Source of the DNA: Pseudomonadota bacterium
GTDB lineage: Bacteria > Pseudomonadota > Gammaproteobacteria > Xanthomonadales > Rhodanobacteraceae
Assembly: GCA_018240565.1 (NCBI GenBank)
Contig: JAFEFO010000036.1
Location: forward strand, 46,578 to 110,577
DNA: 64,000 bases
Direction: 5' to 3'
Shown: in pieces, positions 19,714 through 28,497 of the stretch
Position numbering within the stretch: the stretch's first letter is position 1
Layout of the letters: every line of letters starts with the position of its first letter
Position numbers and translations under genes: made by a program
Notes under the pieces: generated by a model
The model's database searches: none
What the model was told of the DNA's origin: nothing
What the model saw: only the letters and a program-made list of their open reading frames with translations

Positions 19714-21029
19714 GTCCCCTCTCCCCCAAGCTCGCTTGGGGAAGAGGGCAGGGTGAGGGAAGGCGTTTGCATCCCAAGCAACGCTACACAAACATGTCGT
19801 GCCCCCCCCTCACCCCAACCCTCTCCCCCGACGTTGTCGGGGGAGAGGGAGTAAATCGCCCTGATCTCATCCATCGTCTCGCCGCCGCGCAGGCGCAACG
19901 CGCGCGCGATGGCCTGCTGCGGCAACTGCGCAGCGTGGCTGCGGTCGATGGTGCGCATTTCGTCGTCGGCGGTCGCCGTCTGCTCAATTTCGCCGGCAAC
20001 GACTACCTGGGCTTGTCGCAACATCCGCGGGTGCGCGAAGCACTGATCGATGCAGCGCGTCGCGACGGCGTCGGCGCAACCGCGGCGCACTTGCTCGGCG
20101 GGCATCGTGACGAACATGCCCGACTGGAAGAAATGCTCGCACAGTGGACGGGGCGCGAGCGTGCCTTGCTGTTTTCCACCGGCTACATGGCCAACCTTGG
20201 CGCGCTGCAAGCACTGCTGGGCGCGGACGATGTCTGCGTGCAGGACAAGCTCAACCACGCCAGCCTCATCGATGCCGCACGCTTGTGCGGCGCGACGCTC
20301 AAACGCTACACGCACGCCGATGTCGATTCCGCGGCGCGCCAGCTCGACAGTCGGGCAGATGATGCAGCGCTCGTTGCCAGCGACGGCGTGTTCAGCATGG
20401 ACGGCGACATCGCGCCGCTGCACGAACTCGCCGCGCTGTGCCAGCGCGAACACGCCACCTTGATGATCGACGATGCACACGGCCTGGGCGTGCTGGGGCC
20501 CGATGGCGCCGGCAGCGTCGCCGAGGCCGGACTGAATCCGAACGACGTGCCGATTCTGATGGCCACGCTCGGCAAGGCCGTGGGTTGTTCCGGTGCGTTC
20601 GTCGCCGGCAGCGCGGCATTGATCGATGGCCTTATGCAGTTCGCGCGCAGCTTTGTCTACACCACGGCGATGCCACCGGCACTGGCGGCGGCGGCATGCG
20701 TCGCGGTCGATCTGGCGCGGCATGACGACTCGCCACGGATGCGCCTGCATGCGCGCATCGCGCAGTTTCGCGAGGGCGCGGCGGCGAAGAAATTGGCGCT
20801 GTTGCCCTCGCGCACGGCGATCCAGCCGCTGCTGGTGGGCGACAGCGCGCGCGCCATGCGCATTTCGCAACATATGGACAATGCGGGTTTTTATACACCG
20901 GCGATCCGCGCACCGACGGTGCCCGCCGGCAAGGCACGCCTGCGCATCACGCTGTCTGCATTGCACGACGACGCCGATGTCGACCGCCTGCTCGATGCGC
21001 TCACGCTCGCGTTTGCGGAGCGCGCATGA
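19710..21029 (+). CDS. bioF: 8-amino-7-oxononanoate synthase with repeat-derived N-terminal extension
   Basis: A PLP enzyme that condenses pimeloyl-ACP and alanine in biotin synthesis. The core shows [35 protein letters not shown] and the PLP lysine in [14 protein letters not shown]. Family-like sequence begins only at RPDLIHRL (about residue 50). The preceding residues are encoded by a pair of inverted REP-like repeats (19716-19849), read in frame as [12 protein letters not shown] and [14 protein letters not shown]. No ATG, GTG or TTG exists at the expected start. Translation must therefore begin at 19710 (overlapping the bioB stop), at 19794 within the repeat region, or at a non-standard codon such as the GTA before AATCGCCCT. 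Confidence 0.9.
   Translation: MSPLSPKLAWGRGQGEGRRLHPKQRYTNMSCPPLTPTLSPDVVGGEGVNRPDLIHRLAAAQAQRARDGLLRQLRSVAAVDGAHFVVGGRRLLNFAGNDYLGLSQHPRVREALIDAARRDGVGATAAHLLGGHRDEHARLEEMLAQWTGRERALLFSTGYMANLGALQALLGADDVCVQDKLNHASLIDAARLCGATLKRYTHADVDSAARQLDSRADDAALVASDGVFSMDGDIAPLHELAALCQREHATLMIDDAHGLGVLGPDGAGSVAEAGLNPNDVPILMATLGKAVGCSGAFVAGSAALIDGLMQFARSFVYTTAMPPALAAAACVAVDLARHDDSPRMRLHARIAQFREGAAAKKLALLPSRTAIQPLLVGDSARAMRISQHMDNAGFYTPAIRAPTVPAGKARLRITLSALHDDADVDRLLDALTLAFAERA
19716..19759 (-). repeat. REP-like palindromic repeat, copy 1 of an inverted pair
   Basis: A G+C-rich hairpin (CCCTCTCCCCCAAGC / GCTTGGGGAAGAGGG) followed by CAGGGTGAGGG. Its reverse complement aligns with copy 2 at 19807-19849. 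It lies between the bioB stop and the bioF core and is part of an open frame. Confidence 0.75.
19807..19849 (+). repeat. REP-like palindromic repeat, copy 2 of an inverted pair
   Basis: CCCTCACCCCAACC followed by a perfect 12-bp stem, CTCTCCCCCGAC/GTCGGGGGAGAG (19821-19832 and 19836-19847), with a GTT loop. It is homologous to copy 1 in opposite orientation, about 48 bases apart, a BIME-like arrangement. It ends about six bases before the first bioF-like codons. Confidence 0.8.
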
Positions 21030-21793
21030 TGCACATCGAAACGATGGGCGAGGGCCCGGATCTGGTGCTGCTGCACGGCTGGGCGATGCACGGCGGCATC
21101 TTCGCGCCACTCACGCGTGCGTTGCGCGAACGTTTCCGCCTGCACGTGGTCGATCTTCCGGGCCATGGATTCAGCCGCGATGACGACCTCACCCTCGATC
21201 CACAAACCTGTGCGAATGCCCTCCTCGCAACGCTGCCCCGCGCCATCTGGATCGGCTGGTCGTTCGGCGGACTCGTCGCCTTGAATGCCGCCTTGGCGCA
21301 GCCCGATGCGGTGCGTGGGCTGGCGATGATCGCCACGTCGCCGCGTTTCGTCGCCGCCCCCGATTGGCCACATGCGGTGCCGATCGAGGTCTTCACGCAA
21401 TTCGATACGGGTTTGCGCGGCGACTACCGTGCCACCATCGAGCGTTTCCTTGCGCTCGAAGCGATGGGTTCGGATCATGCGCGCGCCGAGTTGCGCGAGT
21501 TGCAGGCGCAGGTGTTTGCGCGCGGCGAACCCGCCCTGGCGGCGCTCGAACAAGGCCTGCACATTCTGGAAACCGCCGATCTGCGCGCGCGCATCGCCGA
21601 GTTGGACGTGCCCAACCTGTGGATCGGCGGACGCCGCGATCGACTCGTGCCCGCCGCCGCCATGCGCTGGGCGGCGCAACGCAATCCGCATGGGCGCTTC
21701 GTGGAAATCTCCTCGGGGCACGCGCCCTTCGTTTCGCATGCCGCGGACGTTGCCAGCGCCATCGTCGAATTTTCCGGAACAATCCCCGTATGA
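21026..21793 (+). CDS. bioH: Pimeloyl-ACP methyl ester carboxylesterase
   Basis: A 255-residue alpha/beta hydrolase that removes the methyl group from pimeloyl-ACP methyl ester, ending the BioC-started pimeloyl pathway. The nucleophile is S79 in GWSFGG; the acid is Asp in GRRDRLVP and the His is in SSGHAPF. The oxyanion-hole motif HGWAMHGG lies near residue 18. The ATG at 21026 overlaps the bioF stop by four bases; a second ATG follows immediately. It sits between bioF and bioC, both overlapping, as expected for this pathway. Confidence 0.93.
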   Translation: MMHIETMGEGPDLVLLHGWAMHGGIFAPLTRALRERFRLHVVDLPGHGFSRDDDLTLDPQTCANALLATLPRAIWIGWSFGGLVALNAALAQPDAVRGLAMIATSPRFVAAPDWPHAVPIEVFTQFDTGLRGDYRATIERFLALEAMGSDHARAELRELQAQVFARGEPALAALEQGLHILETADLRARIAELDVPNLWIGGRRDRLVPAAAMRWAAQRNPHGRFVEISSGHAPFVSHAADVASAIVEFSGTIPV

Positions 21794-22674
21794 GTCCGTT
21801 CGATATCCGCCAGATCCGCCGCGCGTTCGGCCGGGCGGCGAAGACCTACACGCGCAATGCCGCGCTACAGCGCGATATCGAGGCGCGATTGCTCGAACGC
21901 CTCGAATACTATTCCGGCAAACCCGCACGCGTGCTCGATGTCGGCTGCGGTCCCGGCCATGGCAGCACGGCGCTGCGCAAGCGCCTGCGCTCGGCACAGG
22001 TGATCGCACTGGATATCGCCCTGCCGATGCTGCAACGGGTGCGCCCGGGCTGGCGGCGGCCACTGTCGCGCGTGTGCGCGGACGCGCGCGCGCTGCCCTT
22101 GCCCGACGCCAGCGTCGATGTGCTGTTTTCGAACCTGTGCATCCAGTGGATCGACGACCTGCCCGGCCTGTTTGCCGAATTCCGCCGCGTCCTGCGACCC
22201 GGCGGCTACCTTGCGTTTTCCACCTTCGGGCCGGATACGCTGCACGAGTTGCGCTGCGCGTGGGCGGCAGCGGATTCGGCGCCCCACGTCAGCGCCTTCG
22301 CACACATCGGCATGGTCGGCGACGCGCTGATCGCGGCGGGCTTTCGCGATCCGGTGCTCGACACCGAGCATTTCGTGCAGCGCCATGCGGTCGCCGCCGA
22401 CCTGATGCGCGAACTCAAGGCGCTGGGCGCGACCAATGCCGACGCGCAACGCGCGCGCGGGCTCACCGGCAAGGCGCGTTTCCGGCGCGCGCTGGATGCC
22501 TACGAAGGCTTTCGCCGTGATGGCAAGCTGCCAGCCACGTACGAGGTCATCTGCGCACATGCCTTTGCCCCGGATGCCGGCCAACCGCGGCGCGAAGCCG
22601 GCGCCGAAATCGCGACGTTTTCGGTCGATGCGCTGCGCGGGTCGCGCAGGCAATCGGCAAATGGTCCTGGCTAG
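21790..22674 (+). CDS. bioC: Malonyl-ACP O-methyltransferase
   Basis: A 294-residue SAM-dependent methyltransferase that disguises malonyl-ACP as a methyl ester so that fatty-acid synthesis can elongate it to pimeloyl. Motif I is LDVGCGPGHGS (about residue 49), with ALDIALPML, VDVLFSNLCIQWIDDL and LRPGGYLAFSTFG following. The N-terminus (IRRAFGRAAKTYTRNAALQRDI) is typical of BioC. The ATG overlaps the bioH stop (ATGA). The stop TAG shares the palindrome CTAG (22671-22674) with the stop of the convergent gene. Confidence 0.94.
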   Translation: MSPFDIRQIRRAFGRAAKTYTRNAALQRDIEARLLERLEYYSGKPARVLDVGCGPGHGSTALRKRLRSAQVIALDIALPMLQRVRPGWRRPLSRVCADARALPLPDASVDVLFSNLCIQWIDDLPGLFAEFRRVLRPGGYLAFSTFGPDTLHELRCAWAAADSAPHVSAFAHIGMVGDALIAAGFRDPVLDTEHFVQRHAVAADLMRELKALGATNADAQRARGLTGKARFRRALDAYEGFRRDGKLPATYEVICAHAFAPDAGQPRREAGAEIATFSVDALRGSRRQSANGPG

Positions 22675-23477
22675 GGGCAGCTCAGCCCAGCCGGCGTCGT
22701 CAATCGCGAAATCGGAATCGAGCCACTGGTATAGGCGCTGTCCGCCGCCGGCATCGGCTGCCAACTCACCTGACCGTTGTTGCAGTCCGCGAAGTTGAAA
22801 ATAATCGTGCCCCACGCTTGATTCTGGAGCTCGCCCGCATTGAAATTGGGCGGGAAACGGCCACCGGGTCCGGCCGGATAAAACGCCTGGAGTACGGCCG
22901 CATTGCCGGTGATCGGACCGGTGGCGACGAGCCAGACTTGCCCGCCATTCGGCGCAAACACGAACCAGTCCGCCAGCAGAAAATTGCCGGGAAGCACCTC
23001 CAGGCTGAAGCCATGGCCACTCTGGCTCGGGTCATACCAGTTGCCGGTAAATCCCGGCGTGATCGCGCTCACCGTCGCGCTTGCGGATGCAACGACCAAC
23101 TGCGCCGAGGTGCTCGATTGCAGCGTTGGCGCGCCTGACGACTGGCCCTGATAGATGTTCCAGGTCACGGCGTACGTTCCGGGGGTCAGGGCGCCGAGCA
23201 CCGCCGTGAAATCGGACGCGGGTGGCGGCGGACTTGGAACCTCGGCGCAGTTGACGATGCCGCTGGGAAAAATGGAACTGAAGGTGAAAGAGCTGGCCGT
23301 ACTCGCTGCCAGCATGGGTTGCGGTGCTTCACAATCGAATGGCTGGCTGAAGGCGACCACCACCGTTTCGCCAGCAAGCGGAGCGGATGGGGCGAAGGTC
23401 ATGGATTGTGCTGCTGCCGATCCTGCGAAAAGCAGCAACGTGCAAAAAACACCGGGTTTGAAGTAGTTGCGCTGCAT
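22671..23477 (-). CDS. Secreted protein of unknown function with a GNWYDPxxSGHGF domain
   Basis: A 268-residue exported protein. A signal peptide (residues 1-22, ending AGSAAAQS) is followed by an Ig-like beta region (LAGETVVVAFSQPFDC) and a second domain containing GNWYDPSQSGHGFSLEV, WFVFAPNGGQVWLVATG and a C-terminal Cys-containing stretch. Proteins with this second domain are, as I recall, numerous in secreted proteins of Rhodanobacteraceae-like bacteria, but I know no assigned activity. The ATG at 23477 has AGGAGG seven bases upstream. It is convergent with bioC, sharing CTAG. Confidence 0.8.
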   Translation of the reverse strand: MQRNYFKPGVFCTLLLFAGSAAAQSMTFAPSAPLAGETVVVAFSQPFDCEAPQPMLAASTASSFTFSSIFPSGIVNCAEVPSPPPPASDFTAVLGALTPGTYAVTWNIYQGQSSGAPTLQSSTSAQLVVASASATVSAITPGFTGNWYDPSQSGHGFSLEVLPGNFLLADWFVFAPNGGQVWLVATGPITGNAAVLQAFYPAGPGGRFPPNFNAGELQNQAWGTIIFNFADCNNGQVSWQPMPAADSAYTSGSIPISRLTTPAGLSCP

Positions 23478-23575
23478 GGTGCCCTCCTCGATCGAACCCG
23501 AAGGCCCGTTGATCGGGCCGTTCAGTTCCGGGGACGCAATCGCGCGCCGTTTCGTCGCAAGAGCGCTTGGGCGGC

Positions 23576-24148
23576 TCACACCTGCCGATGCCGAAAGCAG
23601 CCCACCAGATGATCGTTCACCATCCCCGTCGCCTGCATGTGCGAGTAAATGATGGTCGATCCAACGAAGTTGAAGCCACGTTTTTGCATGTCGCGGCTGA
23701 GTTTGTCCGATAGCGGCGTGCGCGCGGGCACGTCGCCGCGTTCGCGCCAGCGATTGCGGATCGGCTTGCCGGCCACGAACGACCAGAAATAGGCATCGAG
23801 GCAGCCGAACTCATCGATGACTTGCAACGCTGCGCGCGCGTTGTTGCGTGCCGAATGGACTTTCAGGCGATTGCGGATGATGGCGGGGTTCGTCAGCAAC
23901 TTGTCGAGTGCGGCATCGGTCATGCGCGCCACGCGCGCGATGTCGAAGCCGTGGAATGCTCGCCGATACGCCTGCCGCTTGTTCAGCACCGTGCTCCAGC
24001 TCAAACCGGCCTGCGCGCCTTCGAGCACCAGGAACTCGAACAGGCGCGTGTCGTCGTGCAGCGGCACGCCCCATTCGCTGTCGTGGTAGGCGCGCATGAC
24101 GGCATCCTCGCCAGCGGCCCAGGGACAACGCACGCGTTCGTTAGGCAT
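23576..24148 (-). CDS. tag: DNA-3-methyladenine glycosylase I
   Basis: A 190-residue base-excision repair enzyme that removes 3-methyladenine. The zinc-binding residues fit Tag: C8 in RCPWAAG, H22 in AYHDSEWGVP, and the C-terminal His and Cys in HLVGCFRH. The catalytic Glu is E43 in VLEGAQAGLSW. The start is the ATG at 24148, divergent from the EamA gene at 24210. A TTG nine bases further out would add three residues. Confidence 0.94.
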   Translation of the reverse strand: MPNERVRCPWAAGEDAVMRAYHDSEWGVPLHDDTRLFEFLVLEGAQAGLSWSTVLNKRQAYRRAFHGFDIARVARMTDAALDKLLTNPAIIRNRLKVHSARNNARAALQVIDEFGCLDAYFWSFVAGKPIRNRWRERGDVPARTPLSDKLSRDMQKRGFNFVGSTIIYSHMQATGMVNDHLVGCFRHRQV

Positions 24149-24209
24149 GATCGGCAAGCCCGGATCGGCAAGCGCGTATCATACGCGGCCCGTATCCATC
24201 GACGCTGCA

Positions 24210-25088
24210 ATGACCGACACCTCCGCCCGGCGCAGCGCCCTGCTCGCGCTGATCATCCTGAGCCTGATCTGGGGCTTCAACTGGATCGTGATGAAGGCCG
24301 TGCTGGTGGATGTCGGCGCCATGACCTTCTCGGCGATGCGTTACGTCTTCGGCACGGCGGTGCTGTTCGCCGTGCTCGCACTGCGCGGCGAAAGTCTGGC
24401 GCCGACGCCATGGCGCGACACGCTTGTCATCGGTGTGTCGCAGACCACGGCCTTCCAGGCATTGGTGCAACTTGCGCTCATCGCCGGCGGCGCCGGCAAG
24501 ACCGCCTTGATCGCCTACACGATGCCGTTCTGGGTGATCCCCATGGCCTGGTTCGCGCTTGGCGACAAGCCCACCGTGCGCCAATGGTTTTGCGTCGTCA
24601 TCGCCGCCGCCGGCCTGGTGCTCGTGCTCGAACCATGGAATACGCACGTGGGCCTGGCCAGCGCCTTGCTGGCCCTGCTTGGCGGCGTGGCCTGGGCCAT
24701 CGGCACGGTCGCAAGCAAGCGCTTGTTCCTTGCCACGTCGGTGTCGGCGCTGCGCCTGACCGCGTGGCAGATGCTGTACGGCACGGTATTGCTCGTTGCG
24801 ATCGCGTTCATGGTGCACGAACGCGCGACGGTGTGGTCGCCGCGCCTGATCGGCGCACTGGTCTACAACGGCGTGTTGTCGTCCGGGCTGGGCTGGGCGA
24901 TGTGGGCGTTCGTGGTGCAGCGGCTGCCGACGAACGTGGCCGGCCTGGCGAGCCTAGCCACGCCGCTCATCAGTGTCGGCTTTGCCTGGGTGCTGCTCGG
25001 CGAGCGACCAGACGCTTTCGAGAGCCTCGGCATCGCGATCATCGCCTTGGCGCTGTATGGCGTGCTGCGCCCGCGCGGATCGCGCTAG
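24210..25088 (+). CDS. EamA-family (DMT) transporter
   Basis: A 292-residue inner-membrane protein with ten predicted helices arranged as two EamA repeats (first repeat about residues 12-145, second about 160-288; motifs LIWGFNWIVMK and GGVAWAIGTVASKR). The substrate of this drug/metabolite transporter family cannot be predicted. The start is the ATG at 24210; the frame is open further upstream across the divergent tag gene, but that part is not hydrophobic. The stop uses the palindrome CTAG (25085-25088), shared with the stop of the convergent NTF2-like gene. Confidence 0.88.
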   Translation: MTDTSARRSALLALIILSLIWGFNWIVMKAVLVDVGAMTFSAMRYVFGTAVLFAVLALRGESLAPTPWRDTLVIGVSQTTAFQALVQLALIAGGAGKTALIAYTMPFWVIPMAWFALGDKPTVRQWFCVVIAAAGLVLVLEPWNTHVGLASALLALLGGVAWAIGTVASKRLFLATSVSALRLTAWQMLYGTVLLVAIAFMVHERATVWSPRLIGALVYNGVLSSGLGWAMWAFVVQRLPTNVAGLASLATPLISVGFAWVLLGERPDAFESLGIAIIALALYGVLRPRGSR

Positions 25089-25516
25089 CCGCGTTCGATC
25101 TGCACCTGGCGTTCATGCCGGTTGTAGCACGGCGTGACGCGCGCGATCCTGCCCTGGTGGATGGCGAAGAATGCACCGGCGGTGAGCACATAGCGCTGGC
25201 CTTTCGCGGCGGGTTGCCCGGGCACGCTGTCCTGGTAGACGCCGTGCACGCTGAATTCCGCGGCCGCGCGCGTGCCGTCGTCCACGCTCATGACCACGAT
25301 GTCGCGCAGTTCCTCGCGGTAGGTGCGGCGGTATTGCTCGACCCATTGGCGGAAAGCCGCCTTGCCGGTCTCGCGCGCGCCCTGGTTGACGTCATGGACG
25401 ACGTCGTCGGCGAGGCATTCGAGCATGCCGTCGAAATCGCCGCGGCTGACCGCGGTACAAAAACGCAGGATCAGTGCGTTGGAACGATCCGCGGCACGCG
25501 CACCATCGATGATCAC
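25085..25516 (-). CDS. NTF2/SnoaL-like protein (ketosteroid-isomerase-related)
   Basis: A 143-residue cytoplasmic protein with the cone-shaped NTF2-like fold pattern: N-terminal helices (ALILRFCTAVSRGDFDGMLECLADDVVHDVNQG), a central GKAAFRQWVEQYRRTYREELRDIVVMSV, and C-terminal strands (AAEFSVHGVY, GAFFAIHQGRIARVTPCYN). Enzymatic function is unknown. The start is the GTG at 25516, preceded by GGGGAAAG. It lies 67 bases downstream of the PLP dehydratase and may be co-transcribed with it. Confidence 0.82.
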   Translation of the reverse strand: MIIDGARAADRSNALILRFCTAVSRGDFDGMLECLADDVVHDVNQGARETGKAAFRQWVEQYRRTYREELRDIVVMSVDDGTRAAAEFSVHGVYQDSVPGQPAAKGQRYVLTAGAFFAIHQGRIARVTPCYNRHERQVQIERG

Positions 25517-25583
25517 GTTCTTTCCCCGATCAGGCCCGCTGGCAGTGTACTCCGCCTGCCGCGCGTCGGGCAGGCGGCGACGA

Positions 25584-26531
25584 TCAGGACAACCAGGGCA
25601 GGCGATCCAGATCGACATTGCCGCCGCTGACGATCGCGCCGACGCGCAAACCGGCAAAGCGTTCGCGATGGCGCAGGATCGCCGCCAGCACCACCGCCGA
25701 CGAGGGTTCGATCACGATCTTCATGCGCTCGAAAATCAGGCGCATCGCAGCAATCGTCTGCGCATCGCTCACCGGCAGTACCTCGATGGCGTATTCGCGC
25801 ATCAGATCGAAATTGATCTGCCCGAACGTCGCACGCAGGCCATCGCAGATCGTGTCCGGCACGATGTCGGTGACGCGTTCACCGCGACGCAGCGACGCGT
25901 ACGCGTCCGCCGCGCCCTCGGGTTCGGCAGCAAAAATCCGGGTTTGTGGAAAAATCCCTTTTGCCGCAATCGTGCTGCCGCAGACCAGTCCGCCGCCGCC
26001 GACCGGCGCGATCACGGCGTCGAGTTCGCCAGCCTCGCGCAGCAATTCCAGCGTGGCCGTGCCCTGCCCGGCGATGACATTGGAATCGGTGAATGGATGC
26101 ACCAGGGTCGCGCCGGTTTCGCGCGCCACGCGCGCGGCGGCCTCGTCGCGCGCGGCGAGTGTTGGCGCGCACACATGCAAGGTCGCGCCATACGTGCGGA
26201 TCGCTGCAACCTTGGCCGCGACTGCGCCTTCCGGTACCACGACATGCGCGGCGATGCCGCGCGTGCGCGCTGCCAGCGCCAGGGCTGCGCCGTGATTGCC
26301 CGAGGAATGCGTGACCACGCCGCGGCGTGCGCTGTCGTCGGAAAGAGCCCACACCGCGTTGCAGGCGCCGCGGAACTTGAATGCGCCGGCACGCTGGAAG
26401 TTTTCGCACTTGAATGCAATCGTGCAGCCGGCCATCTCGTCCAGCGAGCGCGAACGCAGCACCGGCGTCACCTGCGCATGCGGCGCGATGCGCGCTGCAG
26501 CGGATTCGACATCGGCGAACGCGGGTTTCAC
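25584..26531 (-). CDS. PLP-dependent threonine/serine dehydratase-like enzyme
   Basis: A 315-residue fold-type II PLP enzyme of the serine racemase / threonine dehydratase / hydroxyaspartate dehydratase group. The PLP lysine is in GAFKFRGACN, the phosphate loop is PVGGGGLVCG, and SSGNHGAALA binds substrate. There is no C-terminal ACT regulatory domain, so it is closer to catabolic dehydratases or serine racemase than to biosynthetic IlvA. The GTG at 26531 overlaps the stop of the MFS gene by four bases (GTGA), so both are one transcript. Confidence 0.85.
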   Translation of the reverse strand: MKPAFADVESAAARIAPHAQVTPVLRSRSLDEMAGCTIAFKCENFQRAGAFKFRGACNAVWALSDDSARRGVVTHSSGNHGAALALAARTRGIAAHVVVPEGAVAAKVAAIRTYGATLHVCAPTLAARDEAAARVARETGATLVHPFTDSNVIAGQGTATLELLREAGELDAVIAPVGGGGLVCGSTIAAKGIFPQTRIFAAEPEGAADAYASLRRGERVTDIVPDTICDGLRATFGQINFDLMREYAIEVLPVSDAQTIAAMRLIFERMKIVIEPSSAVVLAAILRHRERFAGLRVGAIVSGGNVDLDRLPWLS

Positions 26532-27796
26532 GTCTCCGTTGCCGGCTGCGGCTTGAAGCCGCGCATGTGGCGCGTCGCGTATGCTGTCGTCAACAGCGCG
26601 ACGAATACCAGCGCCGCGGCCAGCGCGAACGCCGCGCCCGGCAAGTTCCTGACCGGCGCATGATCGGAAATGAACAGCGCAAAAAGGTTGGCGAACAACG
26701 CCGGTCCGAAGATGCCGGCCAGGCTCTGCAGGCTGGTCAGCGCGCCCTGCAGGCGACCTTGCTCATGCGGATCGACCTGATGCGTGACCAGCGATTGCGC
26801 CGGCGGCCCAGCCAATCCGCCCAGGCACAGGAACGGAATGCTGGCGACGAAAATCCACGCGTCCGGTGCGAAACACATCACCAGGAAGCCGGTCGCGGAA
26901 AAGCACAGGCCGGTCATGATCATGCGCCGCTCGCCGAGCCTGGGCATCAGCCGCCGCACCAGGCCCGCCTGCACGATCGCCGTGCACAGTCCGACCAGGG
27001 CCAGGGTGTAGCCGACGATCTGCGGACCCCAGCCGTAGCGGAAGTCCGTGTACAACACGTACGTCGAATTGATCGAGAACTGCGCAAGCGCAAGCAGGAA
27101 AAACACCGCCGCCAGCGCAAACACCTGCGGATAGCGCCGCAGCAACAACAGCGAGCCGAGCGGATTGGCGTGGCGCCAGTCGATGCGCGCGCTGCGCCGC
27201 TCGGGCGGCAGGGATTCGGGCAACACGAAGTAGCCATAGCAGAAATTGAGCAGGGCCAGGAACGCCGCCGCCCAGAATGGCAGGCGGATCGAATAGTGGC
27301 CGAGGAAGCCGCCCAGGGCCGGGCCGATGATGAAACCGATGCCGAACGCCGCGCCCATCATGCCGAACGACGCAGCGCGCTTGTCGTGCGGCGTGATGTC
27401 GGCGATGTAGGCGTTGGCCGTGGAAAAGCTCGCCGCGCACATGCCCGACACCGCGCGGCCGATGAACAGCAGCGACAGCACCGGCGCCAGCGCCATGACG
27501 ATGAAATCTATCCCCAAGCCGAAGCTCGAAATCAGGATCACCGTGCGCCGGCCGAAACGATCCGACAACGCGCCCTGAATCGGCGAACACACGAACTGCA
27601 TCAGCATGAACAAGGTGCCGAACGCGCTCGTCCACACCGCCGCCTTCGCCACGCTGCCGCCAACGAGTTCGATGACCAGGTGCGGCAACACCGGGATGAT
27701 GATGCCGAAGCTCAGGATGTCGATCAGCACCGTGACGAAGATGAAGGCCAGCGCGGCGCGGCGTATGTGCGCCGGATGTTGGACGGGATTTTCCAC
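26528..27796 (-). CDS. MFS transporter of the TetA-like DHA1 type
   Basis: A 422-residue inner-membrane protein with 12 predicted helices. The DHA1 signature motif A is seen as GALSDRFGRRTVIL between helices 2 and 3, and motif C as GAAFGIGFIIGPALGG in helix 5. It resembles TetA-class multidrug or tetracycline exporters, but substrate cannot be assigned and its location between folE and a dehydratase gives no sign of a resistance cassette. The start is the GTG at 27796, with AAGGA seven bases upstream inside the folE tail; it lies eight bases after folE. Confidence 0.88.
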   Translation of the reverse strand: MENPVQHPAHIRRAALAFIFVTVLIDILSFGIIIPVLPHLVIELVGGSVAKAAVWTSAFGTLFMLMQFVCSPIQGALSDRFGRRTVILISSFGLGIDFIVMALAPVLSLLFIGRAVSGMCAASFSTANAYIADITPHDKRAASFGMMGAAFGIGFIIGPALGGFLGHYSIRLPFWAAAFLALLNFCYGYFVLPESLPPERRSARIDWRHANPLGSLLLLRRYPQVFALAAVFFLLALAQFSINSTYVLYTDFRYGWGPQIVGYTLALVGLCTAIVQAGLVRRLMPRLGERRMIMTGLCFSATGFLVMCFAPDAWIFVASIPFLCLGGLAGPPAQSLVTHQVDPHEQGRLQGALTSLQSLAGIFGPALFANLFALFISDHAPVRNLPGAAFALAAALVFVALLTTAYATRHMRGFKPQPATET

Positions 27797-27804
27797 GGGT
27801 GTCC

Positions 27805-28437
27805 TTATTTGCCGGCGCTATCGATATCGATGAATCGGAGGAACTCCGCTCGTGTCCGCGCATCCTCGCGGAAACTGCCGAGCATCTGGCTGGTGACCAG
27901 CGACACGCCGCGTTTGTGCACGCCGCGCGTGGTCATGCATTGGTGCACGGCATCGACCACCACGCCGACGCCGCGCGGATGAAGTACTTCGCTGATGCAG
28001 GTGGCGATCTGCGCGGTCATTTTTTCCTGCACCTGGAAACGGTGCGCGAACGCATCGACCACGCGCGCGAGCTTGGAAATGCCGACGACCTTGCCATCCG
28101 GCACATAGCCGACATGGGCGCGGCCGATGATCGGCGCCATGTGGTGTTCGCAGAACGATTCGAACTGGATGTCGCGCAGCACGATCATCTCGTCGTAACC
28201 GGCGACCTCCTCGAACGTGCGGCGCAGGTAGTCCTGCGGATCTTCCCGATAACCCGCAAACCATTCCGCATAAGCGTCGACCACGCGCTTGGGCGTGTCG
28301 CGCAGCCCCTCGCGCGTGGGCTCGTCGCCGGCCCAGCGCAGCAGCGTGCGCACGGCATCCAGCGCCTGTTCGCGCGTGACCGCGGGCGAGGTCGGCGCCG
28401 TGGCCGCGCACATCGAAGGCTTGCCGGATTGGCTCAT
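27805..28437 (-). CDS. folE: GTP cyclohydrolase I
   Basis: A 210-residue homodecameric enzyme that converts GTP to 7,8-dihydroneopterin triphosphate, the first step of folate and pterin synthesis. Zinc ligands are C96 and H99 in [10 protein letters not shown] and the Cys in [32 protein letters not shown] is the family signature. Folate or tetrahydropterin made here could serve phhA at 32967, a pterin-dependent hydroxylase in the same window. It is the first gene of a likely folE-MFS-dehydratase transcript. Confidence 0.96.
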   Translation of the reverse strand: MSQSGKPSMCAATAPTSPAVTREQALDAVRTLLRWAGDEPTREGLRDTPKRVVDAYAEWFAGYREDPQDYLRRTFEEVAGYDEMIVLRDIQFESFCEHHMAPIIGRAHVGYVPDGKVVGISKLARVVDAFAHRFQVQEKMTAQIATCISEVLHPRGVGVVVDAVHQCMTTRGVHKRGVSLVTSQMLGSFREDARTRAEFLRFIDIDSAGK

Positions 28438-28497
28438 GATCGCGCTCGCGCTGGAAGGGCGCGACAGTTTAACGCGTCGGCGGGGCCGGCGCGCGCT

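Noticed and set aside
26528..27796. Tetracycline resistance gene tetA
   Set aside because: Only the general DHA1 motifs are seen; it lies in an ordinary operon with folE and a dehydratase and has no tetR partner.
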